IMG/VR virus record: IMGVR_UViG_3300044691_000371 | Location: 1-64,000 of that record | Strand: one strand, 5' to 3' | Origin: a virus | DNA length: 64,000 nt | Shown: in pieces, positions 30,399-37,722 of the stretch | Position numbering within the stretch: the stretch's first letter is position 1 | How the letters are laid out: each line of letters starts with the position of its first letter | Notes under the pieces: model-generated | Seen by the model: the letters and a program-made list of their open reading frames with translations, nothing else | What the model was told of the DNA's origin: nothing | Databases searched by the model: none | Position numbers and translations under genes: made by a program

Positions 30399-32840
30399 CT
30401 ATCCAAGTTTTGGTTTTACTCTTTGGGTTTTAGTTGTGCCTCCTGCTTGCGGTAATCCACGTCTGCGTTGTAGAAATTGCGTATATTCATCTTTCAATGC
30501 TGTTGTGATAAAGTAGCGGCTACAGTTATGTACTAAAATTCCATTTGCAAAAAATTCGTGTTCATCTTCAATTTCCAAATCGTAAACGTTTTTTACATTC
30601 TTTTGAGCATGTTTTTGTTGGGGCGTATTTATACACTGTAAATTCATTGTTGCAAATTGCGCATATTCTTTGTGTGTTTTCAAGTCCCAATTTCCGCCTG
30701 TATGCTGATTTGCAATTGTTAGAGCAAAAACGTTGTTCGATTGTTTTTTTTGTAAATTCCTTATTGCATACTTCGCAATTATATTGTCCATATGTAAGAT
30801 GTCCAAACCCGATATTTTTTGCATGTTGTTTACACCTTTCCCTCTCTGCTTCACTTCGTTCTCGTTTAGCTGCTGCTGGAATTGCTTTTTCGAGAAGATT
30901 TTTAAGCATTTTTGCTTTTTGTTCATCAGTCCATTCTTTACTATGGTCTGACATGTGCTGGCTTTTGGTTTTAAGCTCAAAATTGCTTGTTTCGTTATTT
31001 TCAGGATTGTGATCAATGTGGTGAACAACGTACCCTTTAGGTATTTCCCCGACTTCGCATTCGTATTTATAAACATGTAATCTTGTTTTTCTCCAATTTC
31101 CTTTACTGATTTTAACCCATCCTGAATAATATGGTTGGTCTCTTTTAGTTCCTGTGTACTTAATAAATCTAAATCCGTTATAGGTGATAATTTCTTTTCG
31201 CATACTAAATTATTTTCATCTAAAATACAAAAAGTACCGCAAACAATCAAATATATTTCTATAAAATCTTTTTCCTTAGTGTAAAATTTATGTTCTGGTG
31301 TGCATGTTACTTTAACATCACCTATTTGATATTCTTTAACCTGTCTATATCCATTATTCCAAACATTTAAAACTTTTTTATATCCATTTCTTGTCAAAAC
31401 ATTTTCACCTATTTTAATTTCATCAATTCTTTTATTTCCATTATCGGTCATTATAAAAGTTTCCCCGACAAAACAAGATAACATATGTCCGTACTTCTCA
31501 TAAGTTATACCTGTTTGTTTATCGGTTACTTTTTTAATAATGATTCCACCGTCTACATCTTCCGGCACCATTAAATAATCTTCAATCGATTTGTAACAAG
31601 TTTTATTTATAAAAATCTTCCATCCTAAATATTGCGTTTCTAAAATTTCGTTTATAAATGCCCCGCTTTGCGTTATACTTGGTGCTGACTTTCCAACTCT
31701 ATCAACAACTTTAAATCCTGCATTTTCTAAAACTCCTATGAATTTATCAAAAAATGATCTTCCATTATCATCTGTTGTTGATCTTGCGTTTGCAGATGGA
31801 TCGCCAAATACATTTATAATATCGTTATAATCTTCACGATCTAAATATTTAACTAATTCCATTGCTGCTTTTGCTGCTGTATTGTTTGGTGCAATACATG
31901 GTAATTCACCAATTTGTAATAATGCTTTCCCAACTTTATCAATCATCCAAAGTTGAACTGATACGTATGGGCTAACGTTATTGTCACAACTTACACAATA
32001 AGTAAATCCACGCTGTTTTAGCCCCGGTATTAAGTTAAAATCTATTGTGTGAAGGTTTGTATCAAAACATTTATAAAACGGATTTCCAGGCTTTCTAAAC
32101 CCCCAATTCCCAAGCGTAAACACATTGTAGTAATATGCGTTATTTTTTGATGTTCGATAACTCTCATATAATGCAATACGTTCGTCACTACAGTAAGGAT
32201 TATCTTTATACGTGCCATGGGTTGATCTTACCTTAAATTCTATTTTCCCTTTTGGTGTATCAATTTCGCGTACCCATTTAAAGTTTTTTTCTTCTGTATG
32301 TGAAAACCAATCCTGCCATAGCCAAAAATCAGTATAAGTAACGTCACATTCAGGATTAAAACTAAAATATGTTTTTACTTTTCCTTCGTTTGAACGCAAA
32401 GAGGTTAATATTACTATAAAATCATCCGCTGTTATCTGATTTGCTTCTTCTAACCATGCCCATGATGGATTCGCAAATGATTTTATTTTCTGAACGTCAT
32501 CTAATCCCCTGCCATAAAACGCCCCGCCATTGATACATTTAATTTCTAATGGTGAAGTTGTGAATTTAAAAAATTGTTGCAATCCCCAATTTTCAACTAC
32601 AATTTTAATCATCCCAACCATTGATTCAGAAACTGTATTATAGGTTTTCCTTATTAATAGCCCGCGAAATTTAGGATTAGACATACATTCGATTATGCCC
32701 ATTTGTGCTATCTGTCTCGTTTTGCCATTATCCCTGCCTCCCCAGAGGAAGTCAATATCAAAAACTTCTGGGTCATCGATTAAATGGTGGTAACATGGAA
32801 GGAACTTATCGCGACTGACTGTTATGTTTATTTCTGACAT
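30399..32840 (-). CDS. Terminase large subunit containing an intein
   Basis: The 813-residue precursor has a terminase ATPase (Walker A GGRDNGKT at 34-41; WLEEANQ Walker B region near 130) and an RNase H-like nuclease (NVFGDPSANARS near residue 345). An intein of 317 residues (456-772) interrupts the conserved HMLS-CSRYF segment near the nuclease end; removal would give about 496 residues, normal for the family. Splice residues are Cys1, terminal HN and Cys+1. It packages DNA with the portal encoded below. An HNH gene is nested in another frame of the intein. Confidence 0.85.
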   Translation of the reverse strand: MSEINITVSRDKFLPCYHHLIDDPEVFDIDFLWGGRDNGKTRQIAQMGIIECMSNPKFRGLLIRKTYNTVSESMVGMIKIVVENWGLQQFFKFTTSPLEIKCINGGAFYGRGLDDVQKIKSFANPSWAWLEEANQITADDFIVILTSLRSNEGKVKTYFSFNPECDVTYTDFWLWQDWFSHTEEKNFKWVREIDTPKGKIEFKVRSTHGTYKDNPYCSDERIALYESYRTSKNNAYYYNVFTLGNWGFRKPGNPFYKCFDTNLHTIDFNLIPGLKQRGFTYCVSCDNNVSPYVSVQLWMIDKVGKALLQIGELPCIAPNNTAAKAAMELVKYLDREDYNDIINVFGDPSANARSTTDDNGRSFFDKFIGVLENAGFKVVDRVGKSAPSITQSGAFINEILETQYLGWKIFINKTCYKSIEDYLMVPEDVDGGIIIKKVTDKQTGITYEKYGHMLSCFVGETFIMTDNGNKRIDEIKIGENVLTRNGYKKVLNVWNNGYRQVKEYQIGDVKVTCTPEHKFYTKEKDFIEIYLIVCGTFCILDENNLVCEKKLSPITDLDLLSTQELKETNHIIQDGLKSVKEIGEKQDYMFINTNAKSGKYLKGTLFTTLITILKITKQAILSLKPKASTCQTIVKNGLMNKKQKCLKIFSKKQFQQQLNENEVKQRGKGVNNMQKISGLDILHMDNIIAKYAIRNLQKKQSNNVFALTIANQHTGGNWDLKTHKEYAQFATMNLQCINTPQQKHAQKNVKNVYDLEIEDEHEFFANGILVHNCSRYFITTALKDEYTQFLQRRRGLPQAGGTTKTQRVKPKLG
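30525..31475 (-). other. Intein in the terminase, with block A, B, F and G motifs
   Basis: The element runs from Cys1 at 31475 to Asn317 at 30525. Block A is CFVGETFIMTDNG, block B is VKVTCTPEHKFYT, block F is VYDLEIEDEHEFFANG, and block G is ILVHN followed by Cys. All needed splicing residues are present. The in-frame middle (residues 91-290) has no LAGLIDADG or HNH motif and reads as low-quality protein, because the real endonuclease lies in the other frame (30568-31203). Confidence 0.85.
30568..31203 (-). CDS. HNH homing endonuclease nested out of frame inside the intein
   Basis: The 211-residue protein has an HNH core at about 50-90 (GYVVHHIDHNPENN, then NFELKTKSQHMSDH). Two C-terminal zinc-finger modules follow (CEVCNKEF...FCSNNC and CAICNNEF...TCSKEC). 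It starts at an ATG 272 bases into the intein and ends overlapping block F codons, all in a frame different from the intein. About 200 codons are therefore open in both frames. The clean HNH and four CxxC pairs show that this frame is selected. It probably mobilises the intein DNA. Confidence 0.8.
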   Translation of the reverse strand: MRKEIITYNGFRFIKYTGTKRDQPYYSGWVKISKGNWRKTRLHVYKYECEVGEIPKGYVVHHIDHNPENNETSNFELKTKSQHMSDHSKEWTDEQKAKMLKNLLEKAIPAAAKRERSEAERERCKQHAKNIGFGHLTYGQYNCEVCNKEFTKKTIEQRFCSNNCKSAYRRKLGLENTQRICAICNNEFTVYKYAPTKTCSKECKKRLRFGN

Positions 32841-32854
32841 AGAAAATCAAAAAT

Positions 32855-32888
32855 ACAAAAAAAGGCAATCATTATTATTGACTGCCTT
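32855..32888 (-). terminator. Terminator after the Ro60 gene
   Basis: On the minus strand AAGGCA and TGCCTT form the stem around a loop, followed by seven Ts. Its sequence resembles the terminator at 34391-34429 on the other side of the gene. Confidence 0.7.
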
Positions 32889-32912
32889 AAAAACTGGTTT
32901 TAGTTTGAACGA

Positions 32913-34364
32913 TTAGAACGTTACCGCCTTTATTTCGTTGATTAACGCTTGTTTGTCGGTCTCTAACATCGCCATGGTTTGGAATATTTTGTCGCTGAAA
33001 CCGGCTAAACAAAATACTTTACTTTCAGGAAATTGCATTGTGCCTAATCCAGCAAGATCAAACGAATATATGAATGGATTTGCGCCAAATTTTTTATTGT
33101 ACTCTGATAATGGCACTTTAGGTGAATAGTAACCAATCCATCCTTGCATATCGCTAAAGATTAAAACACGTTCATATTTTTTATTAGCGTTTTTAAATAT
33201 GGAATGAAAGTTCGTTCCGTGTCCAACTTTGTTTTGACGTGTAAAATTAGCTGCGAAATCCATTGAATGTTGCGATAACTGATAATGAATGTAACGTGCA
33301 AAGTCTCCAAATTCCATTATATCAGCATTAATTGCCTTTGCTAAAACTATCCCAAACAAAGCCCCTAATTCCGATTTTTTCATGTGCTTTGAGTTTGAAA
33401 CTAAGCTATCCATCGACCCGGAATTGTCAACTGCAACTAATGTATTGCCGTCAAAGTTCAGCGTTTTAATGTTATTACAGCTTATATCGACCGCCTCACT
33501 TAATGCCTGTGTTATTTGACGTGCTTCTTTAGTGCCCAATGCTGAAAACTGTTTGTAAGCTATCAAATATTGAAACGGAAATATCAGCGACTTTTTAATG
33601 AACGATTCGCTTGTCAATGATGCCAATGCCTCTGTTAAAACTTCCGGTGCTTGTGTCATGATGTTTGACAGGTTACGAAGCAAAGCCAAATAACCTATTT
33701 TCTTTTCACGTACAAGGTTAATCCAAACTTCTTTTTTGGCGTTCTCAACATTATCACTTTGCCCCGCTGCTGTTAAACCTGATTCCCACGTATCAACTGA
33801 TTTCAGCGTACCGTTTACTAATGCCTTAATTGCTTCGGCGTTTTTTTCAACTGGTGTAGGGTGAACGATATTAACAACGTCAACAAGTTTTATTGCGTTC
33901 TTTTCGCCGCGGTATTTTGCCAGCTGGTATCCATCAAACTTTTCAAACGCCAATGCAAAGCCGCCTTTCATAGCGTTGGTTACTTTCCCGTTGTTGGCTT
34001 TGTGGTACGACAAAATTTCTGTCATATCATCCGGCCTGTAAATAACTGCATTGTAAAAAGCCTTTGCCCAATCATAGCCGCCGACCTGTATAGCTAATTC
34101 AGATGCAGCAACGTGGCTGATCGAACGCATACCGTATTTTGTACGTGCGTAAACGGCGGCTTGTGCAACGAATTTAGGATTGCATTGAGTAATTAAAGTT
34201 TTCAATCTCGTTAATGTATCGTTTGATTTTTCGTAAAATCCATCGCTTACAAATGAAGTAAGCAATATTGATACTAACTCTAATTCGGCAGATTGCTTGT
34301 GTGATTGCCCACCTGCTTTGTTTTCTACAAGTGCTGTAGATTCTGTTTTTGTGTTAAACTTCAT
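32913..34364 (-). CDS. Ro60/TROVE RNA-binding ring protein (Rsr-like)
   Basis: The 483-residue protein has a TROVE module over about residues 15-300 (helical HEAT-like repeats, e.g. CNPKFVAQAAVYARTKYGMR, LRNLSNIMTQAPEVL). A von Willebrand A domain follows over about 303-480, with a full MIDAS: VDNSGSMDS, GHGTNFHS and FSDMQGW. Length and order match bacterial Ro60 (Rsr), a ring that binds Y RNAs and misfolded RNA ends and works with exonucleases in RNA quality control. The four RNA units immediately upstream are its likely partners. Terminators on both sides make it a separate unit. Confidence 0.9.
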   Translation of the reverse strand: MKFNTKTESTALVENKAGGQSHKQSAELELVSILLTSFVSDGFYEKSNDTLTRLKTLITQCNPKFVAQAAVYARTKYGMRSISHVAASELAIQVGGYDWAKAFYNAVIYRPDDMTEILSYHKANNGKVTNAMKGGFALAFEKFDGYQLAKYRGEKNAIKLVDVVNIVHPTPVEKNAEAIKALVNGTLKSVDTWESGLTAAGQSDNVENAKKEVWINLVREKKIGYLALLRNLSNIMTQAPEVLTEALASLTSESFIKKSLIFPFQYLIAYKQFSALGTKEARQITQALSEAVDISCNNIKTLNFDGNTLVAVDNSGSMDSLVSNSKHMKKSELGALFGIVLAKAINADIMEFGDFARYIHYQLSQHSMDFAANFTRQNKVGHGTNFHSIFKNANKKYERVLIFSDMQGWIGYYSPKVPLSEYNKKFGANPFIYSFDLAGLGTMQFPESKVFCLAGFSDKIFQTMAMLETDKQALINEIKAVTF

Positions 34365-34390
34365 GATTATTTGATTTTAAAATTTGTTTA

Positions 34391-34429
34391 AAATAAAAAA
34401 GGCAGTCACTTTTTAGATGTACTGCCTTT
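34391..34429 (-). terminator. Terminator ending the Y-RNA-like array
   Basis: On the minus strand AAAGGCAGT and ACTGCCTTT form a perfect 9-bp stem followed by six Ts. It lies between the last RNA unit and the Ro60 ATG (34364), leaving only about 25 bases for any separate Ro60 promoter. Ro60 may therefore depend on read-through. Confidence 0.8.
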
Positions 34430-34436
34430 AAATGTT

Positions 34437-34520
34437 ATTGACAAAGAAAATTCAAGAGGGTTTACTGGGTTTCCCCACGAGTTAGAAAGTCGATGTAGCC
34501 CACTTATAACTATTGTCAAT
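34437..34520 (-). ncRNA. Y-RNA-like unit D
   Basis: The 84-base unit is closed by ATTGACAA (34520-34513) and TTGTCAAT (34444-34437), 8 perfect pairs. It contains TAGTTA after the 5' strand, a TGGG/CCCA inner helix, and CTACATCG, the variant of the shared UACUUCG motif. A GAAA-loop hairpin TGGG-GAAA-CCCA competes with the inner helix. Confidence 0.65.
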
Positions 34521-34523
34521 GTC

Positions 34524-34599
34524 ATTCAGGAGAAAATTGCGGCACGGTATTTTTTTGCATTTTCGAAGCGAAGTAACCGTATTGCTAACTACCTGAAAT
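34524..34599 (-). ncRNA. Y-RNA-like unit C
   Basis: The 76-base unit is closed by ATTTCAGG (34599-34592) and CCTGAAT (34530-34524). TAGTTA follows the 5' strand. The inner helix TACGGT/ACCGTG (34581-34576 with 34548-34543) encloses TACTTCG at its 5' side and a run of As at its 3' side, the same order as in units A and B. No tRNA-like domain. Confidence 0.7.
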
Positions 34600-34603
34600 A
34601 TTT

Positions 34604-34744
34604 ATTGTTGGAGAAAGGCTAAAAGAGTATTTTTTCTGTCCTGGGTACTACCACTATACTATACCCGAATTAATCGGATAAGAAGATTCGAACTCCTGTC
34701 ACAGGTTTGGTATCGAAGTAACTCTAATTATAACTACCAACAAT
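34604..34744 (-). ncRNA. Y-RNA-like unit B with permuted tRNA-like domain
   Basis: The 141-base unit is closed by ATTGTTGG (34744-34737) and CCAACAAT (34611-34604). The inner helix AGAGT/ACTCT encloses TACTTCG at one side and AAAAAAT at the other. Between them is a tRNA-like fold in the order CCTG, T arm (AGGAG-TTCGAAT-CTTCT), TATCCGA, loop TTAAT, TCGGGTA, TA, D arm (GTAT-AGTGGTA-GTAC), CAGG. The acceptor stem is capped by a loop and the anticodon position is open. That is the arrangement known from bacterial Y RNAs. Confidence 0.85.
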
Positions 34745-34747
34745 GAT

Positions 34748-34820
34748 TCTGTAAGGGAAAGTTTTGATCGCGTGTTTTTTCATTTACATCGAAGTAACGC
34801 ATTCAATAGCCACTTACAAA
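34748..34820 (-). ncRNA. Y-RNA-like unit A
   Basis: The 73-base unit is closed by TTTGTAAG (34820-34813) and CTTACAGA (34755-34748), 8 pairs with one GU. TGGCTA follows the 5' strand. The inner helix TGCGT/ACGCG (34801-34797 with 34773-34769) encloses TACTTCG and a run of As, as in B and C. It is the first unit after the promoter. Confidence 0.7.
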
Positions 34821-34860
34821 TTTTTATATCTTATCAAAGAACTATGCCCTAAATCGTTTT

Positions 34861-34893
34861 CAAATATAAAAACTTTTATCATTACAAAACAAA
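34861..34893 (-). promoter_or_regulatory. Promoter of the Y-RNA-like array
   Basis: On the minus strand TATATTTG (34868-34861) is preceded by TTTG at 34893-34890 (21 bases) or 34888-34885 (16 bases). The RNA start would be near 34854, about 35 bases before unit A. Confidence 0.7.
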
Positions 34894-34923
34894 TTTATTT
34901 TAAAATATTTTTACTTTTGTTTA

Positions 34924-35493
34924 ATGAATGAGCAAAAGCTATTAATCAATATCTTAATCAGAACAAGTAATAGACCTTTATCCTTTGCAAAATGTTTGCA
35001 ATCAGTGGTAGATCAGGATTATCCTAATATTCGAATAATTATTGGAATAGACAATCAAGGGGCTTTACGTTACATTCCAAAAGGATTAGAAGTTTACCCT
35101 GTAAGTGCTGATAAATCGGTAAAATATTTTTATGATCTGTATATTCCACAACTATTGCAATATGTAGAAGACGGTTACGTGCTAATTTTAGATGATGATG
35201 ATCGGCTTAATCCAAATGTGTTATCTAAATTGCAATTAGAAGGCCCAGGATTAATCGTTCAACTTCAAAGACAAAATACTATCGTTCCAAAAGATTTATT
35301 CTTTAAACGCGGTGGAATTGGCTTTCCTTGCCTTATCTTCCATCATTCATTGAAAAACGAATATCCTATTCATGGTGAAGGTGCAGGAGATTACTATTTT
35401 ATAAAATCCGCCTTATCAGATTTTCCGTTTCCATTTTTCCCTATCATTGTTGTTTATAGCCCATCTAAAGGCAATGGTAAATGTAATGGTTAA
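34924..35493 (+). CDS. GT-A glycosyltransferase
   Basis: The 189-residue, GT2-like protein opens INILIRTSNRPLSFAKCLQSV, a standard GT-A start, and has a metal-binding LILDDDDRLNP near residue 93. The C-terminal half is short compared with full GT2 enzymes. It is the only plus-strand gene of the sugar cluster and runs tail to tail into a minus-strand gene. A TACTTTTG element sits just before its ATG. Substrate unknown. Confidence 0.7.
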   Translation: MNEQKLLINILIRTSNRPLSFAKCLQSVVDQDYPNIRIIIGIDNQGALRYIPKGLEVYPVSADKSVKYFYDLYIPQLLQYVEDGYVLILDDDDRLNPNVLSKLQLEGPGLIVQLQRQNTIVPKDLFFKRGGIGFPCLIFHHSLKNEYPIHGEGAGDYYFIKSALSDFPFPFFPIIVVYSPSKGNGKCNG

Positions 35494-35666
35494 AATAATT
35501 CTTTAATATTTTCCTTCAACCGTTTTTTATCTTCTAGTTTCAAAGATGTTTCGTCAATTGAGTTTAATAAATTAACTGCTTTTTGAAACTTCTTATTGAA
35601 TTGTTCAGCCTTATAACTTTTATAAGATGGCTGTATTTTATATGAATATCCTTCGTCTAACATCAT
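35490..35666 (-). CDS. Small helical hypothetical protein
   Basis: A 58-residue frame (MMLDEGYSYKIQPSYKSYKA...) begins in TAATG shared with the upstream gene and ends overlapping the converging plus-strand gene by four bases. Charged and coiled-coil-like. Function unknown. Confidence 0.55.
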   Translation of the reverse strand: MMLDEGYSYKIQPSYKSYKAEQFNKKFQKAVNLLNSIDETSLKLEDKKRLKENIKELF

Positions 35667-35998
35667 TAAATCTTTTTCATTATTGATAAATCAAGGTGCC
35701 AATCTGAATATATTGAAAGTGTGTAAGTAATTCGATTGTGAGGTTTTTCTTCTGGGTTCCTAAAATGATGATCTTTCCAAACTGTTTCTCCTATACAATC
35801 AGAAATTGCTCTTACTAATTCTAATTCGGAACAGGCGTTTTCAACCCACGCAACTGCGATTATATCCATGTCGTTTGCCATACTTCCATGCAAGGCTAAT
35901 GTCCATCCTAAATCTAAAGCTACATTTCTGAATTTGGGCCAAAGAACTGTGTAAAATACTGCTTTGCCATTATGCGTGACTTCTGATCTTTCTTTCAT
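35666..35998 (-). CDS. Conserved phage protein with nucleotidyltransferase-like LHGSMANDMD
   Basis: The 110-residue protein has LGWTLALHGSMANDMDIIAVAW at about 30-52, a GS...DxD pattern reminiscent of the nucleotidyltransferase fold. Proteins of this size and motif are widespread in phages and uncharacterised. It overlaps the glycosyltransferase gene upstream by four bases. Enzymatic activity is not claimed. Confidence 0.55.
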   Translation of the reverse strand: MKERSEVTHNGKAVFYTVLWPKFRNVALDLGWTLALHGSMANDMDIIAVAWVENACSELELVRAISDCIGETVWKDHHFRNPEEKPHNRITYTLSIYSDWHLDLSIMKKI

Positions 35999-36621
35999 AA
36001 AGTCTTTTCAATTTCTAACCATGCTAATTTATCCTGTGCGATTATCTCCTGAAAATTCTTTAGTTTTTGGCAAGTCTGTGAGCCATTATGCCAGTGTTGT
36101 GCTATTAAATTAGCTTTAACAATTGTTCTATAACCGGCTTTTCTTATTTTTGTGTATGCCCATAAATCTCCGAACCACACGAGAATACTTTCTGGAATTG
36201 GGTAAACTAACTTTGCCATTTCTTTATTTAATTGGATGAAGACGCCAGGAGTTCCATTAAAAACTATTTCGTCCTGTTTATGCGTACCGTCACTTGGGAT
36301 TGCACTTATGTTATCTTCCAAATGTTTGCTCCATCCTGCCGTCATAATAAGATCGCTATTCATTATAATTAGTTGATCATAGTGGCTTTTCAAAAAGTAA
36401 TCTATTATTTGATTCCAAGCCGCATTTACGTAGATGTTACGCTCATTCTGAATTACCTTGACGTTTGGATATTCAAACCACATTTGCTTTATAGCTTGCT
36501 TTACATCTATTTCAGAACCGTTGTCAATTATTAACAGGTCAGTCTCTTGTATAACTGATTTGAAGGCTTTTAAACAGGTTTCACCGTTATACAAAACCGG
36601 AATTCCGCAAAGTATTTTCAT
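35995..36621 (-). CDS. GT2-type glycosyltransferase
   Basis: The 208-residue protein begins MKILCGIPVLYNGETCLKAF, continues DLLIIDNGS, NVKVIQNERNIYVNAAWN and LIIMNSDLIMTAGW (the DxD-like site), and has WFGDLWAYTKIRKAGY later. This is a typical small GT-A enzyme. It belongs to a phage sugar cluster; it could decorate virion proteins, modified DNA or host surface polymer. Confidence 0.75.
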   Translation of the reverse strand: MKILCGIPVLYNGETCLKAFKSVIQETDLLIIDNGSEIDVKQAIKQMWFEYPNVKVIQNERNIYVNAAWNQIIDYFLKSHYDQLIIMNSDLIMTAGWSKHLEDNISAIPSDGTHKQDEIVFNGTPGVFIQLNKEMAKLVYPIPESILVWFGDLWAYTKIRKAGYRTIVKANLIAQHWHNGSQTCQKLKNFQEIIAQDKLAWLEIEKTL

Positions 36622-36818
36622 GATTGTGATTTAATATTGGGAAACATTGTTGATAATACATGTAATTGGTGCTTTTCACATATCCAAACTAATGTATTAC
36701 CAAATTGAAATATTTTGCCACCCTTTCTACATCCTTCATAATCACACATATGTCCTATTGCATAAATTGGTTCTCCGTCTTCATTTTTTACGGGTTCTTT
36801 CATTTCATTTACTGACAT
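36618..36818 (-). CDS. Small zinc-binding protein
   Basis: The 66-residue protein has HMCDYEGCRKGG and, 20 residues on, WICEKHQLH, a C2HC-like set of ligands. It overlaps both neighbours. Role unknown. Confidence 0.6.
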   Translation of the reverse strand: MSVNEMKEPVKNEDGEPIYAIGHMCDYEGCRKGGKIFQFGNTLVWICEKHQLHVLSTMFPNIKSQS

Positions 36819-36979
36819 TCTATTTCATCCATTAAAACTTTAACCATTTCACAAGCCCTTTTATGAATATATTCGAGTTCGTTCTTTTCGGCAAAAAACA
36901 TAAGCCGTACAAACCCCATAAACCGTTGCTTTAATTCGTGTCGGTCTTTGCTGATATAAATTACATCCGGTGGTTCCAT
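36809..36979 (-). CDS. Small hypothetical protein
   Basis: A 56-residue, helical frame (MEPPDVIYISKDRHELKQRF...) overlaps the zinc-binding gene start by about 10 bases. Reasonable composition and tight packing. Function unknown. Confidence 0.5.
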   Translation of the reverse strand: MEPPDVIYISKDRHELKQRFMGFVRLMFFAEKNELEYIHKRACEMVKVLMDEIECQ

Positions 36980-36981
36980 GT

Positions 36982-37326
36982 TTAATAACTTGGTTTATGT
37001 GCGTATTCTCTTTCGGCTATTTGTGGTTCACTTTTTTTAGCTTCATCCCATGCGTATTTTGGCATGTCTGCAATATCTGGTTTTGATTTAACCGAACTCA
37101 TTTTTAAGTTTGCCGCGTTGTCGGTATCGGGTGTTTTGTTGTAGTATTGATCGTAAATATTTTTCAAATCTATTTCCAATTGAGCGATTTGTTTTTCAGT
37201 GCTAATCCTGTTTGAAAAGTTATCGCTTAATCCTTCGATTAGTTTTTATCTTTCGTGGTTAAGCCGTCTTACAAATTCTTTCTTTTCCTGAATTGCGTTT
37301 TCGATTACATTGATTAATTCTTGCAT
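36982..37326 (-). pseudogene. Coiled-coil protein gene with an in-frame TAA
   Basis: From the ATG at 37326 the frame encodes 26 residues (MQELINVIENAIQEKKEFVR...) and meets TAA at 37248-37246. The same frame then continues for 87 codons (KLIEGLSDNFSNRISTEKQI...) to a stop at 36982. Both halves share one helical, charged character, so one gene seems to be interrupted. Readthrough, re-initiation at the TTG at 37179, or decay are all possible. Confidence 0.55.
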
Positions 37327-37338
37327 GGTTGTTTTTGA

Positions 37339-37713
37339 TTAATTATTTTGAATTGTATGTGATGAAAATCCGTCTCCTGCGCTTTCTGCATCTAATGCCT
37401 TTTCTAACTTTTCTGTAAAGTCAATTAGTGGCATTAAAACATATCCGGTCGTTTCTGTTATGCACTGCAATAAGTTCAAACTATCAGTTGTTTTCTTTTG
37501 CCATGCTTTTTTGTCGCCGTTATAATCAGCTAATTTTGATTTAAACCTAATTTCATCTCCTGTTTGAATTATGCACGAATACGATGGATTAAGCTTATTT
37601 AAAAACTCACTATATCCCGGCGTATGAAGCACAACCATTGCACCTATGTCATGCTTTGCAAGGATAGCTTTTATTTCTTCCATTGCGGTTTTTAATTTTG
37701 GGCTGTATTGCAT
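37339..37713 (-). CDS. Hypothetical protein
   Basis: The 124-residue protein begins MQYSPKLKTAMEEIKAILAK and contains GAMVVLHTPGYSEFLNKLNP and FTEKLEKALDAESAG. It resembles small uncharacterised phage proteins. The ATG follows TTTAATCACACAAA, a recurring leader motif. Function unknown. Confidence 0.5.
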   Translation of the reverse strand: MQYSPKLKTAMEEIKAILAKHDIGAMVVLHTPGYSEFLNKLNPSYSCIIQTGDEIRFKSKLADYNGDKKAWQKKTTDSLNLLQCITETTGYVLMPLIDFTEKLEKALDAESAGDGFSSHTIQNN

Positions 37714-37722
37714 TTTGTGTGA

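Noticed and set aside
30545-31012. A third, plus-strand frame through the intein region.
   Set aside because: It has no motif, whereas the two minus-strand frames contain intein blocks and an HNH domain.
34437-34820. Reading the RNA array on the plus strand.
   Set aside because: The T loop (TTCGAAT) and D loop (AGTGGTA) have the right polarity only on the minus strand, and the promoter and terminator also face that way.
34437-34820. CRISPR array, because of regularly spaced similar motifs.
   Set aside because: Repeats are not identical, spacing is irregular, units fold individually, and no cas gene is near.
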